From NCBI GenBank assembly GCA_030653365.1, contig JAURZL010000007.1, forward strand, positions 684,011 through 748,010: DNA of 64,000 nt, read 5' to 3'. The translations under genes and the position numbers were made by a program. The stretch is from Anaerolineaceae bacterium (GTDB taxonomy: Bacteria; Chloroflexota; Anaerolineae; Anaerolineales; Anaerolineaceae). Each line of letters starts with the position of its first letter. Position 1 is the stretch's first letter. Under the pieces are notes generated by a model. That model was not told where the DNA came from. It did not search any database and saw only the letters and a list, made by a program, of their open reading frames with translations. Of this stretch, positions 17,592 through 25,417 are shown one piece after another.

Positions 17592-19250
17592 CTAATTCCG
17601 GGTTGAATTATAAACAGGAATTACTTCTCGTAATTTCTTTTCAGTTTCCTCGGAAATAAGTTTTCTTGTGGCGATATCTTTCCTTAATTCTGGATACGTG
17701 TTTTCGAAAAATTTAATCAAACCTACACGCCACTCATTTACTCTTTCAACAGTAATTTTGTCAGAAAAACCATTAACACTGGCAAAAAGAGTAATAACCT
17801 CATCCTCAAGTTCCATAGGTTCATATTGAGGTTGTTTTAATACTTCCTGTAATCGTAGACCTCGGTTTAGTTGATCTTGAGTAGCTTTATCAAGATCAGC
17901 TCCGAATTGAGCAAATGCCGCCAAATCTCGGAAGGCTGCCATATCTAAGCGAAGGCGGTTAGCAACTTGTTTCATGGCTTTCGTTTGAGCAGCTCCACCA
18001 ACACGGGAAACAGAAATACCTGCATTAACTGCAGGGCGAATTCCTGCATTAAATAAATTCGATTCTAAATAAATCTGTCCATCCGTAATAGAAATAACAT
18101 TTGTTGGCACATATGCAGAGACATCACCCAATAAGGTTTCAATAATGGGCAAAGCTGTCAAAGAACCACCTGTGCCATGAACTTTTGCAACTTTCACTTC
18201 TTCTTTATTTTTCAGTTCCTTATGAGCTCTTTCAGCCATTTCAAGAGATTGAGGACCTTTGTAAACGATCCCATTTGTTGATTCTTTTTCTGATACTTTC
18301 CCGGAAAAATCTTTTGAGACAATTACATATTTTGAAGCTAATCGTGATGCTCTTTCCAACAATCTGGAATGTAAATAGAATAAATCACCAGGATATGCTT
18401 CACGTCCCGGAGGACGGCGTAATAACAATGAAACCTGTCGATAAGCCCATGCATGTTTACTCAAATCATCGTAAACCACCAATGCATCCCGACCAGTTTC
18501 CATAAAATATTCACCTATTGCACAACCAGAGTAAGGAGCAATATATTGTAATGCAGCTGATTCATCTGCAGAAGCTACAACTACAATCGTATGGTCCATT
18601 GCCCCGTATTCTTCTAATAAAGCAACAGTCCTTGCTACAGCTGATTTTTTTTGACCAATTGCTACATAAATGCAGATCAGGTCTTTACCTTTTTGATTTA
18701 AGATTGTATCTATAGCGATTGCAGTTTTTCCAGTCTGCCGATCACCAATAATTAATTCCCTTTGGCCACGACCAATCGGAATAAGCGCGTCAATAGTAAT
18801 AATACCGGTCTGAACAGGCGTATCAACATCCTGACGATCAACAACCCCTGCAGCAATTCTTTCAATGGGTCGATATTCCTCAAAGCTTAATGATCCTTTT
18901 CCGTCTACTGGTTGTCCCAGAGCGTTCACAACACGTCCCACCAATCCATTGCCGACAGGTACGGATGCAATTCTACCGGTAGAATAGACACTCATCCCTT
19001 CAGATACCTTTGAAAAATCACCAAGGATGATCACGCCAACAGATTTTGTTTCAAGGTTAAAGGCAACCCCGATAATCCCATTCTCAAATTGAACAAGTTC
19101 CTGAGAACGAATATCCGCCAGACCATCAACCTGACAAATGCCATCACCCGCTTCTGTCACGGTTCCGACTGAACGTATCTCATAAGATGCCTCAAATTTT
19201 TCGATTTTCTGAATAAATTCTTCTGTGAAATTCTTGCCTGGTTCTGCCAT
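17592..19250 (-). CDS. atpA: F1-ATP synthase alpha subunit (AtpA)
   Basis: A 552-residue alpha subunit, slightly longer than the common 500-510, with extra length at the C terminus. The Walker A-like motif is GDRQTGKT, preceded by [34 protein letters not shown] is the conserved Walker B region. It is the first gene of the F1 run; no atpH (delta) or Fo genes (atpB, atpE, atpF) lie upstream, where a 380-bp gap and ruvA are found instead. A GGAGGA site precedes the ATG. The leader holds a 12-bp inverted repeat and a second imperfect hairpin. Confidence 0.96.
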   Translation of the reverse strand: MAEPGKNFTEEFIQKIEKFEASYEIRSVGTVTEAGDGICQVDGLADIRSQELVQFENGIIGVAFNLETKSVGVIILGDFSKVSEGMSVYSTGRIASVPVGNGLVGRVVNALGQPVDGKGSLSFEEYRPIERIAAGVVDRQDVDTPVQTGIITIDALIPIGRGQRELIIGDRQTGKTAIAIDTILNQKGKDLICIYVAIGQKKSAVARTVALLEEYGAMDHTIVVVASADESAALQYIAPYSGCAIGEYFMETGRDALVVYDDLSKHAWAYRQVSLLLRRPPGREAYPGDLFYLHSRLLERASRLASKYVIVSKDFSGKVSEKESTNGIVYKGPQSLEMAERAHKELKNKEEVKVAKVHGTGGSLTALPIIETLLGDVSAYVPTNVISITDGQIYLESNLFNAGIRPAVNAGISVSRVGGAAQTKAMKQVANRLRLDMAAFRDLAAFAQFGADLDKATQDQLNRGLRLQEVLKQPQYEPMELEDEVITLFASVNGFSDKITVERVNEWRVGLIKFFENTYPELRKDIATRKLISEETEKKLREVIPVYNSTRN

Positions 19251-19306
19251 TTATCCTCCAAAATTCCATTGTGGATTAAATTATTTGCAAAAAATCAATA
19301 GAATTA

Positions 19307-19347
19307 AAATGAAATTGGGTATTAAATATCCAATTTCATTTATTATA
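19307..19347 (-). promoter_or_regulatory. Inverted repeat next to a -10 box upstream of atpA
   Basis: A perfect 12-bp inverted repeat, AAATGAAATTGG (19307-19318) and CCAATTTCATTT (19330-19341), lies directly downstream of a minus-strand TATAAT (19342-19347). It could cover the transcription start as an operator, or fold as a hairpin at the 5' end of the atp mRNA. No good -35 box is visible. Confidence 0.45.
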
Positions 19348-19419
19348 AATCATTGCTTATATTTACATTCTTAAACCATAAAATTTTTTCTTTTTTTTGA
19401 ATAACATTTGATGATTTGT

Positions 19420-19482
19420 ATAGATCTTTTTTTATAACAGCACTTTTTCTTTGAATGCATTTTTTTTGCTGTTTAGATCTAT
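19420..19482. repeat. Imperfect long hairpin between ruvA and atpA
   Basis: ATAGATCT (19420-19427) pairs with AGATCTAT (19475-19482), and AACAGCA (19436-19442) with TGCTGTT (19467-19473). The left arm carries an 8-nt bulge. The function is unclear; it lacks the GC-rich stem and T run of a normal terminator. The whole 19251-19630 gap holds this, the atpA-proximal repeat, and no gene. Confidence 0.5.
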
Positions 19483-19630
19483 GCATATCAATGCTCACTT
19501 TCATTGAAAATTGTAGAACTCAAATTAAAATCATACCTGAAAGGACTTAAAATGTCTAGTTTAAGATATAACAGAATTGCGTAATTTGCCTGAATCTCAA
19601 CCTAAATGTTGTCATGCCTCTAAATATCAA

Positions 19631-20209
19631 CTATGTGAAATATTGTAATGCAATCCGCAATCTCTCTTCGATATCTTTTGGGGCATCTTTTGGTATATAT
19701 TGAATGGCTGATTGTGCTTCTACCACACTATAACCCAAGGTGGTCAAAGCTTCTACAACTTCAAGGTCCACATCCTGGAATGCTGATTTAATCCCCAAAA
19801 ATTCGTTTTCGCCAATAATTTTTCCTTGTAAATGAATAGCAATTTTCTGAGCAGTTTTTTTCCCAACGCCTGAGACCCTTGAAAATACATCATATTGTTC
19901 AGAGGTTACTGCTCGATTGATGGCATCTATGGACAAAGTTGAAATAATCGATAAAGCCAATCTAGTTCCAACGCCGTTAACCCCAAGTAATAAATTAAAA
20001 TAATCTCTTTCGATTTCATTCTCAAATCCAAAAAGGGTTAATGAATCTTCGCGCACAATCAATTGTGTGTGAAAAAATTTGATTTCACCCATACTTGTTA
20101 TTTCACAAGTTTCCCTGCTTGAGTAAACCTGAACTCCCAATCCACTAAGATTAATTACTAAGAAATCTTGCCCTTTTTGTATAATTTTTCCTTGAATAGA
20201 CGCTATCAT
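19631..20209 (-). CDS. ruvA: Holliday junction branch migration protein RuvA
   Basis: A 192-residue RuvA. The N-terminal OB fold reads MIASIQGKIIQKGQDFLVINL, and helix-hairpin-helix motifs follow (LLGVNGVGTRLALSII and SRVSGVGKKTAQKIAI). The C-terminal domain III that contacts RuvB is present (VVEALTTLGYSVVEAQSAI). RuvA tetramers hold the Holliday junction while RuvB drives migration. ruvB is not in the window. It is the last gene of yebC-ruvC-trmH-ruvA, 16 bp after the methyltransferase. Confidence 0.93.
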   Translation of the reverse strand: MIASIQGKIIQKGQDFLVINLSGLGVQVYSSRETCEITSMGEIKFFHTQLIVREDSLTLFGFENEIERDYFNLLLGVNGVGTRLALSIISTLSIDAINRAVTSEQYDVFSRVSGVGKKTAQKIAIHLQGKIIGENEFLGIKSAFQDVDLEVVEALTTLGYSVVEAQSAIQYIPKDAPKDIEERLRIALQYFT

Positions 20210-20225
20210 GGTTCACTTTCTAATT

Positions 20226-21014
20226 TCATTTGCGATTTTGATTGAAAACTTCATACAGACAAATGGATGTAGCAATTGCAAGATTAAGTGAATCACTCTT
20301 GCCAATCATCGGTATTCTTACCAGTTTATCACACACCCTGAATAACGGTTCTGAAAGTCCTTCACGCTCACTGCCCATCAACAAAACCATATTGGTTGAA
20401 TAGTTAACCTCTTGATAATCTTGAGTTGCTCGATCACTTGTACCAATAACCTGAATATGATTTTCTTTTATATAGTTAATAAATGTTTCAGAATTCGTCT
20501 TGATTATTTTTTGAGAAAAAATTGCACCCATACTCGCTCGGATTGCAGATATATCAAAAGGATCAGTACACTGGTCAATTAATATTAGTCCAGTCCCCCC
20601 AACCGAATCTAATGTTCTTAGAATGCTTCCCAGATTGCCAGGATCCTGAGTTCTATCAAGTCCGACCCATAATCCAGATTGATCATTTAATTCACTCAAT
20701 TTGGATGTTTTCTGACACAAAATTGCTGCCAATCCTTTGGGTCCGTCTTTTATTGAAAAGGATTCAAAAACATCTTTATCAACTTCCAGACACTCAATAT
20801 TCATGGTGGTCAATTTCTCAAGTAACTCCATTCCAAAACCATCGTTAATTAATGGTTTCGAAAAAAATACTTGTTTAAATTTCCAGTTTGCAGGTAAAGC
20901 TTCAGAGATTATTCGGGGTCCCTCAATATAGAATAGATTATTCGCATCACGGATCTTTTTATTCCGTAATTTACGAATAAATTTAATTTTTGGATTAGAA
21001 GAACTTGTGATCAT
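20226..21014 (-). CDS. TrmH/SpoU-family RNA 2'-O-ribose methyltransferase
   Basis: A 262-residue SPOUT methyltransferase of the TrmH family. An N-terminal substrate-binding region begins ITSSSNPKIKFIRKLRNKK. The knotted catalytic domain has the three SpoU motifs: DRTQDPGNLGSILRT, LLMGSEREGLS and IPMIGKSDSLNLAIATSI. Such enzymes methylate 23S rRNA or tRNA; the target cannot be fixed, and RlmB-like is likeliest. It overlaps the ruvC stop by 4 bp, so it belongs to the recombination-gene run. Confidence 0.88.
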   Translation of the reverse strand: MITSSSNPKIKFIRKLRNKKIRDANNLFYIEGPRIISEALPANWKFKQVFFSKPLINDGFGMELLEKLTTMNIECLEVDKDVFESFSIKDGPKGLAAILCQKTSKLSELNDQSGLWVGLDRTQDPGNLGSILRTLDSVGGTGLILIDQCTDPFDISAIRASMGAIFSQKIIKTNSETFINYIKENHIQVIGTSDRATQDYQEVNYSTNMVLLMGSEREGLSEPLFRVCDKLVRIPMIGKSDSLNLAIATSICLYEVFNQNRK

Positions 21015-21508
21015 GATAAAGAATGCAAATCATTAATTCTTTTACTATGCGCATGGCAAATCGCTATTGCCAGAGCATCGGATGCGTCATCGGGTTTTGG
21101 TATTTCCGGTAAATCCAGCAACGCCTGAACCATAATTTGAACTTGTTTTTTATTGGCAACCCCATATCCGGTCACAGCTTGCTTAACTTCTAAAGGTGTA
21201 TATTCAGCACATTTAATATCACGTTCAGCTAAGGCTAATAAAATAACCCCTCTTGCCTGACCCACACTGATTGCTGTTGTCACATTCCGTTGAAAAAACA
21301 ATTTCTCCACCGCGCATGAATCTGGTTGGTGGAGATCAATTATTTCAATCATTCTTTTGTAAATTATTTGAAGTCGTTTTTCCATCGGCAGATCAGGTGA
21401 TGTTGATATCACTCCATAACTAATTAATTCCAGACCATTTCTGCTCTCGCTAATTAATCCATATCCTGTTGTAGCAGTTCCTGGGTCAATCCCTAATACG
21501 GAGTTCAT
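21011..21508 (-). CDS. ruvC: Crossover junction endodeoxyribonuclease RuvC
   Basis: A 165-residue RuvC resolvase with the RNase H-like fold. The acidic catalytic residues are visible: the first Asp in LGIDPGTATTGYGLI, Glu in VEKLFFQRN, and Asp pairs in KPDDASDALAIA. It cuts Holliday junctions symmetrically. It lies 9 bp after yebC and overlaps trmH by 4 bp. Confidence 0.95.
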   Translation of the reverse strand: MNSVLGIDPGTATTGYGLISESRNGLELISYGVISTSPDLPMEKRLQIIYKRMIEIIDLHQPDSCAVEKLFFQRNVTTAISVGQARGVILLALAERDIKCAEYTPLEVKQAVTGYGVANKKQVQIMVQALLDLPEIPKPDDASDALAIAICHAHSKRINDLHSLS

Positions 21509-21517
21509 GGAAATGGA

Positions 21518-22264
21518 TTACTCCATCGCCTCCATTGCCTCATCTGAAATCTTTAAATTAGAGAAGACATTAACAACATCGTCAAGCTCCTCCAATGCCT
21601 CTAAAACGCGCATCACCTGAACTGACTGTTCAACGTTTAACTCTATTTCTTGATTCGGGATCATTCGGAGTTCACTTTCTTCTGGTGAGATTCCGGCTTT
21701 TAGTAATAAATCACTGATAGATTTAAAATTTTCAACTGCACCAACAATTTCGATCATCTCATCATCGGAAGAAACATCATCCGCACCACCTTCTAAGGCA
21801 ATTTCAAAGACTTTATCAAAATCATAAGATTCAGCAGGAAAAGCAAAATACGCAACCCGATTAAATTGCCAACTGACTGATCCCTGTTCGCCCATCGTCC
21901 CATTTGCTCTATTTAAAATATGACGAACATCTGCAACTGTTCGATTTCGGTTTTCTGTTACACATTCGATCATGATTGCAATGCCATGTGGAGCATAACC
22001 TTCATACATTACTTCATCGAAAGTACCTTCTTTTGATTCCCCCGAACCTCTTTTTATTGCCCTTTCAATGTTTTCTTTCGGCATATTGACTGCTTTAGCT
22101 TTGTCAATTGCTAGTCTTAACCGGACATTGGTTGATAAATCCCCGCCACCTTCCTTTGCTGCCATCAAAATTTCTCTTGTTACACGAGTGAATACTTTTC
22201 CTCGTTTGGCATCGGCTGCGCCTTTTTTACGCTTAATCGTAGACCATTTGGAATGACCCGACAT
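21518..22264 (-). CDS. yebC: YebC/PmpR-family protein
   Basis: A 248-residue YebC-type protein that opens with the near-invariant MSGHSKWSTIKRKKGAADA. It has the three-domain length of the family and contains RGSGESKEGTFDEVMYEGYA. Members have been described as DNA-binding regulators and, more recently, as translation factors that help with proline stretches. Either role is possible here. The abundance of Pro-rich surface proteins nearby makes the translation role interesting but is not evidence. It leads the yebC-ruvC-trmH-ruvA run. Confidence 0.94.
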   Translation of the reverse strand: MSGHSKWSTIKRKKGAADAKRGKVFTRVTREILMAAKEGGGDLSTNVRLRLAIDKAKAVNMPKENIERAIKRGSGESKEGTFDEVMYEGYAPHGIAIMIECVTENRNRTVADVRHILNRANGTMGEQGSVSWQFNRVAYFAFPAESYDFDKVFEIALEGGADDVSSDDEMIEIVGAVENFKSISDLLLKAGISPEESELRMIPNQEIELNVEQSVQVMRVLEALEELDDVVNVFSNLKISDEAMEAME

Positions 22265-22308
22265 AAAAAAATCTCCTTAATGAATAACAAATAGGAATTT
22301 ATTTCAAC

Positions 22309-22317
22309 ATTATACCA
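22309..22317 (-). promoter_or_regulatory. Extended -10 promoter of yebC-ruvC-trmH-ruvA
   Basis: On the minus strand TGGTATAAT is a perfect extended -10 element, about 45 bp upstream of the yebC ATG. No strong -35 box is seen, as is common with extended -10 promoters. Confidence 0.55.
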
Positions 22318-22472
22318 TGCCTGAAAATTGTCCTTTTAACTACCTTTTGGTTAATTCTTTTGGCATTTTCCAAAAACATCCCAACAAAATTGAAAGGTGA
22401 CAACTATAAATTTTTATAAATCTTACAATTCTAACTAAATCAATACCAATTTATAACGGATATATAACTTTT

Positions 22473-23183
22473 ATGAAAAATAAAATTTTCTCAGTCAGCC
22501 TACTAATCATCTTTATCATTGCAACCCTAATTCATCCTGTCAGCAGTTACCAAATTCCTGTTACAGGAGAAATAAATTTAAGTAGTGACCTCGTCAATAT
22601 TAATTTACAATCGATTAGTTATAAAAATTTTTATCAATTTATTAAAAATGTCACTGAGAAACAATCAGGAAATCAAATTGTTGGAATGATTGCTCCGAAA
22701 CAATTTACTTTACCAATTGTTCAACAACCAGCAGGACGACCTGATTTCGTGTCTAGCGAGCCTGAGTTTGTAACCGAATTCTCATTAACCAAACAATTTG
22801 GTTCAACAGGTTTATTAGCACATAATCATTTAGCAGGATCCAATTTTTCCTCATTAGATGTAAATGATTTAATTGTCCTGGTCACAGCCAACAAAGAATA
22901 TAAATTTTTCAAAATTGAGAAAATATCCTCATATCAAGCATTATCCCCCAACAGCCCTTATTCAAATTTTGTTGACCTAAATGATCCAGCAACTGTCTTA
23001 AGTGCAGTTGATCTGTTTATGGAAGTTTACACAGAGGAAGACAGCCTAATCATTCAAACATGTATTGCCCAGGGAAATGAACCATCCTGGGGAAGATTAT
23101 TTATTCAGGCATTTCCAGTATCAGGCATAGGAATTCAGGAATTAATTGATTTTGAGGAACAGAGAATTAGTGTAAGTTTCTAA
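22473..23183 (+). CDS. Secreted sortase-fold protein
   Basis: A 236-residue protein with a signal peptide or N-terminal anchor (residues 5-20) followed by a sortase-like domain. The expected triad is present: H117 in LLAHNHLAG, C197 in IIQTC, and R208 in SWGRLF. The order and spacing fit a sortase, as does the LDVNDLIVLVT strand after the histidine. It is divergent from typical classes. Directly after the signal peptide it has IPVTG (residues 28-32), the same pentapeptide found as sorting signal in the two adjacent surface proteins. It faces the SP1 gene across a shared terminator. The class and activity are inferred. Confidence 0.65.
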   Translation: MKNKIFSVSLLIIFIIATLIHPVSSYQIPVTGEINLSSDLVNINLQSISYKNFYQFIKNVTEKQSGNQIVGMIAPKQFTLPIVQQPAGRPDFVSSEPEFVTEFSLTKQFGSTGLLAHNHLAGSNFSSLDVNDLIVLVTANKEYKFFKIEKISSYQALSPNSPYSNFVDLNDPATVLSAVDLFMEVYTEEDSLIIQTCIAQGNEPSWGRLFIQAFPVSGIGIQELIDFEEQRISVSF

Positions 23184-23202
23184 ATTAAGAATCCAAGGAC
23201 AA

Positions 23203-23230
23203 AAAGACCCCGACAAATTTCGGGGTCTTT
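23203..23230. terminator. Bidirectional intrinsic terminator
   Basis: An 11-bp stem, AAAGACCCCGA (23203-23213) and TCGGGGTCTTT (23220-23230), with a 6-nt loop. A-rich and T-rich flanks on both sides let it end both the sortase-fold gene (plus) and the SP1 gene (minus). Confidence 0.92.
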
Positions 23231-23251
23231 ATCTTCATATGAACTAATTTA

Positions 23252-24163
23252 TTAGAAATCAATTTTCTTTCGCAAGGATTGAAGTACAAGTCCCAAACCT
23301 AAGAAGCTTAATCCCAGATTAAATAATACCGATTGTACATTTCTCAAAGGTGAGTCACTACCAAATTCAGCTCCTGTAACCGGGATTAACACGGTAGGAG
23401 GATCATTGCTGACAGGAGGAGGTAATGTTGGTGCTACAGTTGGATCAGGTGTCTCATCTGTACTAGGTGTTGGTGTCACTGGTGTCTCATCAGTACCAGG
23501 TGTTGGTGTTGGATCCTCTGGCGTTGGGGTCACTGGTGTTGGTGTTGGATCCTCTGGTGTTGGTGTGACTGGTGTCGGAGTTGGATCCTCTGGCGTTGGT
23601 GTCACTGGTGTCGGAGTATTCGTTGGTGTATTGGTGGGTGTCGCAGTAGGATCATCAGGTACTGGTGTGTTGGTTGGTGTATTCGTTGGTGTATTCGTTG
23701 GTGTGTTCGTTGGTGTATTCGTTGGTGTGTTCGTCGGTGTTTTGGTTGGTGTACTGGTTGGTGTGTTTGTTGCTGTGGCAGTTTTCAATATGAAATACAC
23801 AACCACATGGCTAATATCATTAGCACCTGGTTTAGATCCCCCAGATGAACCAGGACCAAAATATGTTAATGTTGTTCCTGATTTCATACATGCTCCCGAA
23901 ACTGTATATGGTTCATATGCTCCCCAGGTAGCTGAGTCAGCATCATTTGCAATAAGAACCCATCCATAAGTATTTTGTGCATAAACATTTTCTTCAAAAT
24001 TTGTTTTTACATACAACCCAGTCTCTGGGCAAACTTGAGGGGATGTAGCCTGAACCGGTACATTGACCATTGACAAAAGCATCGCCAAAGCGACACTTAC
24101 GGCACCCAACGTAGTGAAAAACTGGGGTAAAAATTTTAGTAACTTACGATTTTTGGATAACAT
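23252..24163 (-). CDS. Pro/Thr-rich LIPVTG sortase-anchored surface protein (SP1)
   Basis: A 303-residue exported protein. The signal peptide ends near VPVQA. A globular part of about 100 residues has two Cys (in QVCPET and GACMKSG) that may form a disulfide. About 100 residues of TPTN and TPTPED repeats form an extended stalk. At the C terminus LIPVTG (259-264) is followed by a hydrophobic segment (VLFNLGLSFLGLGLVLQSL) and the basic tail RKK, the layout of a sortase sorting signal with IPVTG in place of LPxTG. The last 50 residues are nearly identical to those of SP2. It is co-transcribed with response regulator 1, 23 bp upstream, and ends at the shared terminator. Confidence 0.82.
   Translation of the reverse strand: MLSKNRKLLKFLPQFFTTLGAVSVALAMLLSMVNVPVQATSPQVCPETGLYVKTNFEENVYAQNTYGWVLIANDADSATWGAYEPYTVSGACMKSGTTLTYFGPGSSGGSKPGANDISHVVVYFILKTATATNTPTSTPTKTPTNTPTNTPTNTPTNTPTNTPTNTPVPDDPTATPTNTPTNTPTPVTPTPEDPTPTPVTPTPEDPTPTPVTPTPEDPTPTPGTDETPVTPTPSTDETPDPTVAPTLPPPVSNDPPTVLIPVTGAEFGSDSPLRNVQSVLFNLGLSFLGLGLVLQSLRKKIDF
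23450..23770. repeat. Tandem coding repeats for the SP1 stalk
   Basis: Short direct repeats encode the TPTN units and a longer TPVTPTPEDPTP unit. Such runs can change in number by slippage, which would alter stalk length. Confidence 0.75.
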
Positions 24164-24186
24164 AATAATCTCCTTCTAAATAATAA

Positions 24187-24948
24187 TTAATCAGTTTGGA
24201 TCCGATAACCTACACGACTTGCGTTAATAATCACTTCATTACCTGCTTTAACCAAGTTGAATTTATCTCTGATGGAATGAACCAGATATTTAATTCGATT
24301 TTTATAAAAATTATGACTTTCCCCCCAAATTCCTTCTGCAATATCTTTATAACTAACAATATGGGGCATTTGATTTGCTAATAATTGAATTAACTCAAAT
24401 TCCTTCGGGGATAATAGCACCAGTTTTCCTTGATATTGAACTTCTCTTTTGGAAAAATTAATCATCAATCCAATCTCAGGAATAGATACTCCATCGATCA
24501 CTGATAATAATTTTGTTCGTCTTAGAACAGCCTGGATTCTCGCAATCAGTTCATCCCGGTTAAACGGTTTGGTGATGTAATCATCGCTACCGAGGTTGAG
24601 AAGATCAACAATATTTGATTTTTCTGTTAGGGCTGATAATACAATGATTGGTACATGGGTTATTTCGCGAAGTTTCTTTAATGTAGTCCGGCCATCAATT
24701 TCAGGCATCAATAAATCCAAAATAATCACATCTGGTAGGATTTTTTCTGCCAAAGCCAAGGCATCTAACCCATTCCTGGCAGATGCAACATCAAAATCAG
24801 ATAAACGAAGTATGCGTTTGACTAATTCCACTGTATCGGAATCATCATCGACGATTAATACTTTCTTGTCTCTTTTCAGAGTCTCGTCCAGGTCGATTCC
24901 GAGACTTTGTGACTGTACTTCTAAATTTTTATCTGGTGTTTGGATCAT
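24187..24948 (-). CDS. OmpR/PhoB-type response regulator 1 (no partner kinase nearby)
   Basis: A 253-residue regulator. The receiver domain spans about residues 27-145, with VLIVDDD, the phospho-acceptor D78 in ILDLLMPEIDG and the conserved K in DDYITKPFNRDEL. The C-terminal winged helix ends RVGYRIQTD. I start it at ATG 24948 because GGAGAAAGAGA precedes it; the in-frame extension to 25014 runs back through the leader terminator and is not likely to be translated. No histidine kinase is nearby. It lies between a riboswitch-like leader and the SP1 surface gene, and is a close paralogue of regulator 2 with the same length. Confidence 0.88.
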   Translation of the reverse strand: MIQTPDKNLEVQSQSLGIDLDETLKRDKKVLIVDDDSDTVELVKRILRLSDFDVASARNGLDALALAEKILPDVIILDLLMPEIDGRTTLKKLREITHVPIIVLSALTEKSNIVDLLNLGSDDYITKPFNRDELIARIQAVLRRTKLLSVIDGVSIPEIGLMINFSKREVQYQGKLVLLSPKEFELIQLLANQMPHIVSYKDIAEGIWGESHNFYKNRIKYLVHSIRDKFNLVKAGNEVIINASRVGYRIQTD

Positions 24949-24962
24949 TCTCTTTCTCCAAC

Positions 24963-24991
24963 AAAAAAAACCGGTGTTTGTACGGCCGGTT
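24963..24991 (-). terminator. Attenuator of leader A
   Basis: AACCGG pairs with CCGGTT across an 11-nt loop, followed by a run of eight T on the minus strand. The 5' strand AACCGG is part of the conserved aptamer core, so aptamer and terminator should be mutually exclusive. Confidence 0.8.
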
Positions 24992-25064
24992 TCGCTGCTG
25001 GGCTCCACGAACACTTTCCCATTGATGGGTAAGCGACCAATTGCATGTCCGCTTCAAAGCCTCC
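24984..25064 (-). ncRNA. Leader A: c-di-GMP-II-like riboswitch candidate
   Basis: An 81-nt element begins GGAGGCTTTGAAG and ends AGCAGCGAAACCGGCC. Pairings seen are P1 GGCTTT/GGAGCC, P2 CGGACAT/GTGTTCG, an inner hairpin CCCAT/ATGGG, and a pseudoknot TCGCT (25032-25036) with AGCGA (24992-24996). The GG before TCGCT can pair with the CC after AGCGAAA. The known c-di-GMP-II aptamer has the same 3' architecture: GG-GCACU pairing with AGUGC-AA-CC, within AGUAGUGCAACCGACC. The inner hairpin and the position of P1 differ from the textbook form. Ligand assignment is therefore an inference. Confidence 0.65.
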
Positions 25065-25083
25065 AAAAAATTTATATTTTATA

Positions 25084-25111
25084 AGTATACATTTATTACC
25101 TTATTTGTCAA
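25084..25111 (-). promoter_or_regulatory. Promoter of leader A / regulator 1 / SP1
   Basis: On the minus strand TTGACA, a 16-bp spacer and TATACT, 19 bp before the first conserved base of leader A. A near-consensus sigma70-type promoter. Confidence 0.8.
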
Positions 25112-25361
25112 GTTTGTATCAATCAATTTCAACCATTTTCCTTACCAATTCAGATTAGAATTTTCTTAATTTTTGAGAAATTAGCCAGATATGACGATAT
25201 GGAGTTGACTCTTTTTGAAATTTTAAATAAAACCAGGCATAAAATTTAAGATAAGTTTAAGTTTGTTTTTATTTATCCACTAACTAAAATCAAACTTATA
25301 CGGATTTTCATGACTACTTTAATATTAAATAATTAGCTTAACATATTAAAGTATTTGGAAT

Positions 25362-25390
25362 AAAAAAATTACCCCGGTTTTTCGCCGGGG
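25362..25390 (-). terminator. Intrinsic terminator after SP2
   Basis: CCCCGG/CCGGGG stem (25372-25377 with 25385-25390) followed on the minus strand by TAATTTTTTTA. The remaining bases between this terminator and the leader A promoter (about 25112-25361) hold no feature I can identify. Confidence 0.88.
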
Positions 25391-25417
25391 AAATTAATTA
25401 TTATAGATTTGTAAATT

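Noticed and set aside
23406..23969. Gly/Val-rich open frame on the plus strand
   Set aside because: It is the antisense shadow of the Pro/Thr repeats of SP1. The same holds for the plus-strand frame at 25698-25994 opposite SP2.
24963..25064. SAM riboswitch reading of the leaders because of GAAACCGG
   Set aside because: The rest of the SAM-I core is absent and the pairing pattern fits the c-di-GMP-II core far better.
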